From positions 1 to 64,000 of the forward strand of contig NZ_WOEY01000088.1 of assembly GCF_013177695.1 (NCBI RefSeq): 64,000 bases of DNA. The letters are read 5' to 3'. Position numbers and translations under genes: made by a program. The notes below the pieces were generated by a model. It did not search any database. It had not been told where the DNA came from and was given only the letters and a program-made list of their open reading frames with translations. Within the stretch, counting starts at the first letter, position 1, and the number at the start of each line of letters is the position of its first letter. This document shows positions 42,573 through 49,700 of the stretch, one piece after another. Origin of the DNA: Paraburkholderia solitsugae (GTDB lineage: Bacteria; Pseudomonadota; Gammaproteobacteria; Burkholderiales; Burkholderiaceae).

Positions 42573-43346
42573 GGTGAAAACTCCAATGACTGCGACGAAA
42601 CGCATGAAAACGTGCATGAACGTTCCGCCACGGGTGCTGGGGAAGTGTGGTTTCGCGAGCAGCGCGATGGCGTCTCTCTCGCCCGAAGGCGATCAAAGCG
42701 GGCGTGAAAAAGAAAATAAAACGCCCCGTGCCTCGCGAACGATTCGCGAAAGAACACTCGTCTAGATTGTGCTGACTGTTGCATCTGCGTGGCCGTGGAA
42801 GGGGGGCAGATGCATGAGGACGCTGGGGTGGCTGAAAGCTGGCCCATGCGCCGCTGGAAGGCTTGAAACGAAAAAGGCCGGTGCTGGATCGCCGCTCATG
42901 GTGTGAGACGAAGCGGGGAAACGACCGACAAGCCTTCTTGTATAAAAACTATTCAATTCAGTGTGGCGGCGTACCGGAAAAGGCACGGCGAGCCAGTTTG
43001 AAGAGAACGCGAATGAAGGTGAATTGCTGTTGGAACGGTGCACATGGTAGCACGATGACGGAGGATCGTGCAAACCCGGGGTGTCGCGAGTGGCCCTGGG
43101 AAGGCGCTCAATCCCTTGCAGGGTGGGGGATTCAGCGGATTGCGGCGGTATGGAAAGGAGGCTTAAAAGCGGCCTGAAATGGTCCGGTCAGTGAATTTTG
43201 CCAAGGCTCGAAAGCGGCGAAAGGCGCAATCGGAAGCCGGCAATCGAGCGGCTAAAAGCTCGACGAAAATGTGGCGTACCGAGTGGCGAACGGAGCGATG
43301 AAAATCTGTCGTATCGGGCGGCGCAAGGCGCGGCCAAACAGGCGAA
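42573..43346. other. Unexplained 774-bp gap between carrier gene and yggX
   Basis: This stretch holds no convincing gene on either strand. It includes an AT-rich segment at 42934-42962 (CTTGTATAAAAACTATTCAA) and an unusual purine-rich part at 43190-43345 with repeated GAAAGCGGCG-like words and short inverted copies of GCTCGA at 43206, 43244 and 43258. A promoter for the carrier, an untranslated leader or a small RNA could be here; none is established. Confidence 0.35.
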
Positions 43347-43375
43347 AAAAATCCGCGTATACGGCGCGGATTTTT
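43347..43375 (-). terminator. Terminator of the argA-yggX operon
   Basis: AAAAATCCGCG, a 7-base loop, then CGCGGATTTTT form an 11-bp stem with A/T tracts on both sides, 28 bp past the yggX stop. Confidence 0.85.
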
Positions 43376-43403
43376 CGTCAGGCTGCTTCGTCGCTGAAAG
43401 CGC

Positions 43404-43679
43404 TTATTCGGCTGCCGGCGGCACGTAGCCCTGCGCCGTATCCGCGCCTTCGCCGAAGAAGAACTTTTCAGTCTGCTTCATCAGATATTGACGCGCGCGC
43501 GGATCGGCCATGTTCAGGCGATTTTCGTTGATCAGCATGGTTTGCTGTTTCAACCAGGCCTGCCAGGCTTCCTTCGAAATGCCTTCGTAGATCCGCTTGC
43601 CGAGTTCGCCCGGCAGCGGCGGGAAATCGAGACCTTCGGCTTCCTTGCCGAGCTTCGCGCATTGAACCATACGAGTCAT
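43404..43679 (-). CDS. yggX: Oxidative damage protection protein YggX, Fe(II) trafficking
   Basis: A 91-residue protein matching YggX: MVQCAKLGKEAEGLDFPPLP, PGELGKRIYEGISKEAWQAW and QQTMLINENRLNMADPRARQ, with Cys7 near the N-terminus. YggX protects Fe-S proteins and is linked to iron trafficking. It lies 56 bp after argA on the same strand and ends at a terminator, so the two genes are likely one transcript. Start at 43679 after AAAGGAGAAGCAC. Confidence 0.95.
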   Translation of the reverse strand: MTRMVQCAKLGKEAEGLDFPPLPGELGKRIYEGISKEAWQAWLKQQTMLINENRLNMADPRARQYLMKQTEKFFFGEGADTAQGYVPPAAE

Positions 43680-43735
43680 GCTGTGCTTCTCCTTTAATCG
43701 GTGTGGGGCGGGCAGTCGCTTTTATATGAGGACGC

Positions 43736-45124
43736 TCAGAGCTGTTTCATCAGCACGAGCGACTTGCGCTGCCAGTTATAGAGTCGGCGGCGGTCTTCCG
43801 GCAGGTCGTCGACCGTGACCTTGACGAAGCCGCGCTTGAGGAACCAGTGTTCGGTGCGCGTAGTGAGTACGAAAATCCGCGTGAGGCCGCGTGCCCGGGC
43901 GCGTTGTTCGATGCGTTTAAGCAGGCGCTCGCCGTCGCCGGTGCCTTGTGCTTCAGGCGCAACCGTGAGGCACGCCATTTCGCCGATGCGCTCTTGCGGG
44001 TACGGGTACAGCGCCGCGCAGCCGAACAGCACGCCATCGTGCTCGATCACCGAGAAATGGTCGATGTCGCGTTCGATCTGGTGGCGGCCTCGCCGCACCA
44101 GCGTGCCGTCGGATTCGAGTGGCTCGATCAGCGAGAGAATGCCGCCGACGTCGTCCGGCGTGGCTTCGCGCAGGCTTTCGAGGTTCTCGTACGAGATCAT
44201 CGTGCCCACGCCATCGTGCAGGAACAGTTCGAGCAGCAGGCTGCCGTCGAGCGCGTAAGGGATGATGTGCGCCCGCGCCACGCCGCCGCGGCAGGCGCGG
44301 ATCGAATGCTTCAGGTAGAAAGCGGCGTCGCCGGTGACTTCGCCGCTTTCATGCAGCTTGTAGGCGTCGTCGAGAGAGAGTTCGCGGACCAGCACGGGAC
44401 CTTCTTCGCCGGCTTCCATCAGGCCCGGCGTTTCGGTCAGGAACACGATTTTGTCGGCGCGAAGTGCGATGGCGGCAGCCGAGGCAACGTCTTCCATCGA
44501 CAGATTGAATGCTTCGCCGGTGGGCGAGAAGCCGAGCGGCGACAGCAGCACCAGCTTGCGGCTCGCGAGCGAATGGCGGATCGAATCCGCGTCGATCTTG
44601 CGCACCACGCCGGTGTGGGCGAAATCGACGCCGTCCAGAATGCCGACCGGGCGCGCCGTCACGAAGTTGCCGGACACCACGCTGATGTGCGCGTGCGCCA
44701 TCGGCGTGTTCGGCAAGCCCTGGCTGATCGCGGCTTCGATATCCAGACGCACTTCGCCGGCCGCTTCTTTCGCGGACTCCAAAGCGCGCGCGTCGGTAAT
44801 GCGCATGCCGTGCGAAAACTCGGATTCCACGCCGTGCAGGCTCATCTGCTCTTCGACCTGCGGTCGCGAGCCGTGCACCAGCACGATCTGGATGCCCATG
44901 GCTTGCAGCAGCGCGATATCGGACACGAGCGCATTCAGGAGCCCCTGATGCACCACCTCGCCGCCGAAACCGACGACGAACGTCTTGTTACGGAACGCAT
45001 GGATGTAAGGGGCGACTGAGCGCATCCAGTCGACGAATTGCGCGTGCTGGGCGAGATCTTCCGGTGCTTCGGCGGGGGCCGGAACGCTCGCGGGCGCGGG
45101 GACGAGGTCGGTTTGGGAATTCAT
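43736..45124 (-). CDS. argA: Amino-acid N-acetyltransferase (N-acetylglutamate synthase)
   Basis: A 462-residue enzyme catalysing the first step of arginine synthesis, acetyl-CoA plus glutamate to N-acetylglutamate. Residues about 35-300 form an amino-acid-kinase-like domain (FVVGFGGEVVHQGL, IQIVLVHGSRPQVEEQM, VVRKIDADSIRHSL, KLVLLSPLGFSPTG) where arginine feedback acts, and about 310-462 form a GNAT domain (ACLTVAPEAQGTGDGERLLKRIEQRARARG). Start at 45124 as first Met; an N-terminal Pro/Ala-rich stretch of about 30 residues precedes the conserved core. It is divergent from hrpA, with only 23 bp between start codons, and no Shine-Dalgarno sequence is visible. Confidence 0.95.
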   Translation of the reverse strand: MNSQTDLVPAPASVPAPAEAPEDLAQHAQFVDWMRSVAPYIHAFRNKTFVVGFGGEVVHQGLLNALVSDIALLQAMGIQIVLVHGSRPQVEEQMSLHGVESEFSHGMRITDARALESAKEAAGEVRLDIEAAISQGLPNTPMAHAHISVVSGNFVTARPVGILDGVDFAHTGVVRKIDADSIRHSLASRKLVLLSPLGFSPTGEAFNLSMEDVASAAAIALRADKIVFLTETPGLMEAGEEGPVLVRELSLDDAYKLHESGEVTGDAAFYLKHSIRACRGGVARAHIIPYALDGSLLLELFLHDGVGTMISYENLESLREATPDDVGGILSLIEPLESDGTLVRRGRHQIERDIDHFSVIEHDGVLFGCAALYPYPQERIGEMACLTVAPEAQGTGDGERLLKRIEQRARARGLTRIFVLTTRTEHWFLKRGFVKVTVDDLPEDRRRLYNWQRKSLVLMKQL

Positions 45125-45131
45125 GCCGGGG

Positions 45132-45139
45132 ATTATAAT
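45132..45139. promoter_or_regulatory. Palindromic -10 element shared by divergent argA and hrpA
   Basis: ATTATAAT is its own reverse complement, so a consensus TATAAT lies on both strands: at 45134-45139 for hrpA and 45137-45132 for argA. It is 8 bp from the hrpA ATG and 7 bp from the argA ATG, placing both predicted transcription starts within about two bases of the start codons. A weak -35 (TTTGGG at 45112-45117, 16-bp spacer) exists for hrpA; the argA -35 is poor. Confidence 0.6.
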
Positions 45140-45147
45140 GCGCCCCC

Positions 45148-48100
45148 ATGTCGAATGTACCCAAAAGTCCCGCTACGGCGAACGAGAATGTGGCGCCGGC
45201 CGCCGATCAGGTGAATGCCGGCGACGCGAAGCGCCGAGATGCGCAGGACGCTAACCGCAACGCGCCACCAGCCGCGCGTGAGTCCCTGCGCTCCGCGGAT
45301 GACGCACGCGTGTCCGCACAGAAAAAAAACCAGCCACAGGGCGCGCGCCGCGACGATGGACGTGCGCAGAACGCGCCTCGCGGCCAACGCCAGCAGCAGG
45401 GCGCTGAACGGCGCGCGCAGTCCGAAAACACGCGAGATCCCAATCAGCCGAAGCGTGGCGACGGACGTGCCAATCAGCAAAGCGGTGCGCCCGCGCAGAA
45501 ATCGCCGCAAGCAGGCGATGCGCAAAACGGCCAGCCCCGTCGCGAGCCGCGGCCGCCGCGCGTTCAACGCGTCGTCGAACCGAACCCGATTCCGCCGATT
45601 ACTTTCCCCGAAGCGCTGCCGGTGTCCGGCCGCAGGGAAGAAATTGCGCGCGCCATCGCGCAGAATCAGGTCGTGATCGTGTGCGGCGAGACCGGCTCGG
45701 GTAAGACGACGCAGTTGCCGAAAATCTGCCTCGAACTCGGGCGCGGTCTCGGCGCGGGCGGCACCGGTCTGATCGGCCATACGCAACCGCGCCGGATCGC
45801 GGCATCGGCGACGGGCCGCCGCATCGCCGAAGAACTCGGCACGCCGTTCGGCGAAGTGGTCGGCTACAAGGTGCGTTTTACCGACAATCTGTCGCCGGGC
45901 GCGTCGGTCAAACTCATGACCGACGGTATTCTGCTCGCCGAAACGCAGACCGATCCGCTGCTCAAAGCCTACGACACGCTGATCATCGACGAAGCGCACG
46001 AGCGCAGCCTGAACATCGATTTTCTGCTGGGCTATCTGAAGGAAATCCTCGTCAAGCGGCCCGATCTGAAGCTGATCGTGACCTCGGCGACGATCGACGC
46101 GGACCGTTTCGCACGCCATTTCGGCCGCGACGACAAGCCCGCGCCGGTGATCGAAGTGAGCGGACGTCTCTATCCGGTCGAGGTGCGCTATCGGCCGGTC
46201 GCGGAGGACAGCCCCGCGGTGAAGGCGGCAGAAGGGTCTTCCTCGTCGTCTTCGCGTGAACGGCCGAAGACGCAGCGCGAAACGGACCGCGATCTGATGG
46301 AAGCGATCGTCGATGCGGTCGACGAACTGTGCCGCGAAGGCCCTGGCGACGTGCTGGTGTTCCTGCCCGGCGAGCGCGAGATCCGCGACGCCGCCGAGGC
46401 GCTGCGCAAGCATCATCCGCCGCATACGGAAATTCTGCCGCTGTTCGCGCGGCTCTCCGCGGCCGAACAGGAACGCGTGTTCCGCACTTCGAACGCGCGC
46501 CGCATCGTGCTCGCGACCAACGTCGCCGAAACCTCGTTGACCGTGCCGGGGATTCGCTACGTGGTCGATACGGGTCTCGCGCGCGTGAAGCGCTACTCGT
46601 ATCGCAACAAGGTCGAGCAGTTGCAGGTCGAGTCGATTTCACAGGCCGCCGCCAATCAGCGGGCAGGGCGTTGCGGCCGGGTTGCCGATGGCGTGTGTAT
46701 CCGTCTGTATGAGGAAAGCGATTACCAGGGTCGCGTGCGCTTCACCGATCCGGAGATTTTGCGTTCGTCGCTGGCGTCGGTGATTCTGCGGATGAAATCG
46801 CTCCATCTGACGGCGATCGAAACCTTCCCGTTCATTGAGCCGCCGCCGGGCCGTGCCATCGCCGATGGTTATCAACTGCTCAACGAACTGGGTGCCGTCG
46901 ATGACGACAATCAGCTCACACCGCTCGGCCGCGAACTCGCGCGTTTGCCGCTGGATCCGCGCGTCGGCCGGATGATTCTCGCCGCGCGCGATCAGCAGGC
47001 GTTGAAGGAAGTGCTGATCATCGCGAGCGCATTGTCGGTGCAAGATCCGCGCGACCGCCCGATCGAGGCGCAAGAGCAAGCCGATCAGGCGCATCGCCGG
47101 TTCGCCGACGAGCGTTCCGAGTTCCTGCAATGGTTGAAGATCTGGAACTGGTTCGAAGAAGCGATCGCACACAAGAAGTCGAACCGGCAATTGCAGGACG
47201 AGTGCCGCAAGAACTTCCTGTCGCAACTGCGCCTGCGTGAATGGCGCGACGTGCATTCGCAACTGTTGACGGTGGTGCGCGAGCACGGCTGGCGTCTGAA
47301 CGAGGCCGAAGCGACCTTCGAGCAGATCCACCTTGCGTTGCTGACCGGTCTGCTCGGCAACATCGGCCTGAAAGCCGACGACGAGCCGTATTTCCTCGGC
47401 GCGCGCAGCATCAAGTTCTACCTCTGGCCGGGCTCGGCGCTGGTGAAGAAGGCCGGGAAGTGGGTGATGGCCGCCGAACTGGTTGAGACGAGCCGTCTGT
47501 ACGCCCGCTGCATTGCAAAGATCGAACCGGAATGGATCGAGAAGATCGGCGAGCATTTGCTGAAGAAGTCGTTGTCCGAGCCGCATTGGGAAAAGCGCGC
47601 GGCGCAGGTGTCGGCGTTCGAGCGCGCGATGCTGTACGGCCTGCCGATCTATCACCGGCGGCGCGTGAGCTTCGGCAAACAGGACCCGGCGCGGGCGCGC
47701 GAGTTGTTCATTCGCGGCGCGTTGGTGGAGGGCGAATTCGATACGAAGCTCGCGTTCTTCGCGCACAACCGCAAGCTGCTCGCCGATATCGAGCAACTGG
47801 AACACAAGTCGCGCCGGCAGGACGTGCTGGTCGACGACGAACTGATTTTCGGCTTCTACGATCAGGCATTGCCGCAAGGTATTTACACCGGCGCGTCGTT
47901 CGAGCGCTGGTATCGCGACGAGGTGAAGAAGAGCGGCCAGCCGGAAGACAAGCTGCGCCTGCTGTATCTGTCGCGCGATGATCTGATGCGGCACGAAGCC
48001 GCCGGCGTCACAACCGACCTGTTCCCGAAGCGGATGACGATGGCGGGCGTCGAGATGGCGCTCACGTATCACTTCGAGCCCGGTTCGCCGCGCGACGGCG

Positions 48101-49536
48101 TGACGCTCGCGGTGCCGCTGTATGCGCTGAATCAGGTCGACGCGCGACGCTGCGAATGGCTTGTGCCCGGCATGCTGAAAGAGAAGACGCAACTTCTGCT
48201 GAAATCGTTACCGCAGAAGCTGCGGCGCCATTGCGTGCCGCTGCCGGAGTTCGCTGCGGGTTTCGCCGAACGGCATAGTGGTCCGCGCTTCGGCGCGGGC
48301 GGTTTGCTCGAGTTACTGATCGCCGACGTTCGCGAGCAGACCCAGGTCGCGATGAAGCAATCGGACTTCAAACTCGAGACGTTGACGCCGCACCTGTTCA
48401 TGAACTTCAAGGTCGTCGACGAACATGGCAGACAGCTCGCGATGGGCCGCAACCTGTCGCAACTGCGGGCTGAACTCGGCGGCCAGGCACAGCAGCATTT
48501 TCAGAAGATTGCGTCGGGTGCGGCTGGGGTGGCGTTGGCTGATGCGGGCGGCGGTGGCGGCGTGGCCCCTGGCGCGCAAGCTTCCGGATCAACTGGCGCG
48601 ACTGGCAGCGCGGGGGCGAGAGGCAAGGGCGCCGTTGCGGCCGGGCCGCAAACCGCATCGCAAGACGGCGCGCAAGGCACCGCGCTGTACGAAAAGCTGA
48701 CGACGTGGAATTTCGGCAAGCTCCCCGAGCTGCTCGAAATTCGCCGTGGCGGCCAGACCTTGTTCGGTTATCCGGCGCTGGTGGATCGCGGCACGCATTG
48801 TGACGTCGAGGTATTCGATTCACCCGATGAAGCCGCGCGCATCCATCGTGCAGGGCTGCGGCGATTGTTCGCGTTGCAACTGAAAGAGCCGATCAAGTAC
48901 CTGGAAAAGAACCTGCCGGGTTTGCGCGAAATGGCGATGCAGTTCATGCCACGCGGCACTCAGGAGGAGCTGCGCGATCAACTGATCGACACCGCGCTCG
49001 ACCGCGCCTGCCTGCAAGACCCGCTGCCGGCCGACGACATCAGTTTCCACACGCGCCGCGACGAAGGCCGCAGCCGGTTGACTTTGCTGGCGCAGGAGAT
49101 TTCGCGGCTGGTGGGGCAGATCCTGGGCGAATATGCGACCGTGACGAAGAAGCTGGCGCAGGCCAGGTCTTTCACGGCTGCGCATGCGGACATGCAGAAT
49201 CAGCTCGACGGGCTGATTGGCAAACGCTTCGTGGTCGATACGCCGTATTCGCAGTTGTCGCATTTCCCACGCTACCTGAACGGCATTGCGCTGCGGATCG
49301 ACAAGCTGAAGGCGGACTCCGCGCGCGATGCAAGGCAGTTCGCTGAATTTCATCCGCTGTTGCAGAACTACCAGCGCGCGCTCGCGCAACGCGGTGGTGT
49401 GCTGGACACGCGCTTGTCGGAATTCCGCTGGCTACTCGAAGAATTGCGGATTTCGCTGTTCGCGCAGGAGTTGCGTACGCCGATGCCGGTGTCGGTGAAG
49501 CGTCTCTACAAAGTGTGGGAATCGATGCAGCGCTAA
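45148..49536 (+). CDS. hrpA: ATP-dependent RNA helicase HrpA
   Basis: A 1462-residue DEAH-box helicase. The Walker A motif GETGSGKTTQLP is at about residues 180-191, DEAH at 281-284, SAT in VTSATID, and motif VI in QAAANQRAGRCGR. After the RecA domains come the winged helix/ratchet and HA2 region and the long HrpA-specific C-terminal half. HrpA acts on mRNA and stalled ribosomes. The protein is longer than E. coli HrpA (about 1300): the first 150 residues are low-complexity, rich in Gln, Arg, Pro and Ala, and another Gly/Ala-rich insert lies near residues 1125-1175. No Shine-Dalgarno sequence precedes the ATG at 45148, which is 23 bp from the divergent argA start. Confidence 0.96.
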   Translation: MSNVPKSPATANENVAPAADQVNAGDAKRRDAQDANRNAPPAARESLRSADDARVSAQKKNQPQGARRDDGRAQNAPRGQRQQQGAERRAQSENTRDPNQPKRGDGRANQQSGAPAQKSPQAGDAQNGQPRREPRPPRVQRVVEPNPIPPITFPEALPVSGRREEIARAIAQNQVVIVCGETGSGKTTQLPKICLELGRGLGAGGTGLIGHTQPRRIAASATGRRIAEELGTPFGEVVGYKVRFTDNLSPGASVKLMTDGILLAETQTDPLLKAYDTLIIDEAHERSLNIDFLLGYLKEILVKRPDLKLIVTSATIDADRFARHFGRDDKPAPVIEVSGRLYPVEVRYRPVAEDSPAVKAAEGSSSSSSRERPKTQRETDRDLMEAIVDAVDELCREGPGDVLVFLPGEREIRDAAEALRKHHPPHTEILPLFARLSAAEQERVFRTSNARRIVLATNVAETSLTVPGIRYVVDTGLARVKRYSYRNKVEQLQVESISQAAANQRAGRCGRVADGVCIRLYEESDYQGRVRFTDPEILRSSLASVILRMKSLHLTAIETFPFIEPPPGRAIADGYQLLNELGAVDDDNQLTPLGRELARLPLDPRVGRMILAARDQQALKEVLIIASALSVQDPRDRPIEAQEQADQAHRRFADERSEFLQWLKIWNWFEEAIAHKKSNRQLQDECRKNFLSQLRLREWRDVHSQLLTVVREHGWRLNEAEATFEQIHLALLTGLLGNIGLKADDEPYFLGARSIKFYLWPGSALVKKAGKWVMAAELVETSRLYARCIAKIEPEWIEKIGEHLLKKSLSEPHWEKRAAQVSAFERAMLYGLPIYHRRRVSFGKQDPARARELFIRGALVEGEFDTKLAFFAHNRKLLADIEQLEHKSRRQDVLVDDELIFGFYDQALPQGIYTGASFERWYRDEVKKSGQPEDKLRLLYLSRDDLMRHEAAGVTTDLFPKRMTMAGVEMALTYHFEPGSPRDGVTLAVPLYALNQVDARRCEWLVPGMLKEKTQLLLKSLPQKLRRHCVPLPEFAAGFAERHSGPRFGAGGLLELLIADVREQTQVAMKQSDFKLETLTPHLFMNFKVVDEHGRQLAMGRNLSQLRAELGGQAQQHFQKIASGAAGVALADAGGGGGVAPGAQASGSTGATGSAGARGKGAVAAGPQTASQDGAQGTALYEKLTTWNFGKLPELLEIRRGGQTLFGYPALVDRGTHCDVEVFDSPDEAARIHRAGLRRLFALQLKEPIKYLEKNLPGLREMAMQFMPRGTQEELRDQLIDTALDRACLQDPLPADDISFHTRRDEGRSRLTLLAQEISRLVGQILGEYATVTKKLAQARSFTAAHADMQNQLDGLIGKRFVVDTPYSQLSHFPRYLNGIALRIDKLKADSARDARQFAEFHPLLQNYQRALAQRGGVLDTRLSEFRWLLEELRISLFAQELRTPMPVSVKRLYKVWESMQR

Positions 49537-49656
49537 GCGGCGCGCAAAAAAACGCGCGACGCCACTCCTTTTGAGAATGACGTCACGCGCAAAGGGCGCG
49601 AGCGCTTTCGGGCCCGCGCCTGCTCGCTGCCATTACAGCAACGCGGATGACTTTGA

Positions 49657-49685
49657 CGTGACTGGTTCGGATCGAACCGGTCACG
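49657..49685 (-). terminator. Hairpin after the autotransporter gene
   Basis: CGTGACTGGTTCG, three bases, then CGAACCGGTCACG form a 13-bp stem with one G-T pair, 15 bp past the stop of the minus-strand autotransporter. The T tract is weak, so termination efficiency is uncertain. Confidence 0.5.
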
Positions 49686-49700
49686 CTTCTTGCCGAACTT

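Noticed and set aside
46639..48192. Minus-strand frame of 517 codons inside hrpA
   Set aside because: It is fully antisense to conserved helicase motifs and shows no protein family signature.
49657..49685. tRNA-like GGTTCGGATCGAACC word
   Set aside because: It is a simple hairpin; no cloverleaf, anticodon arm or acceptor stem can be formed around it.
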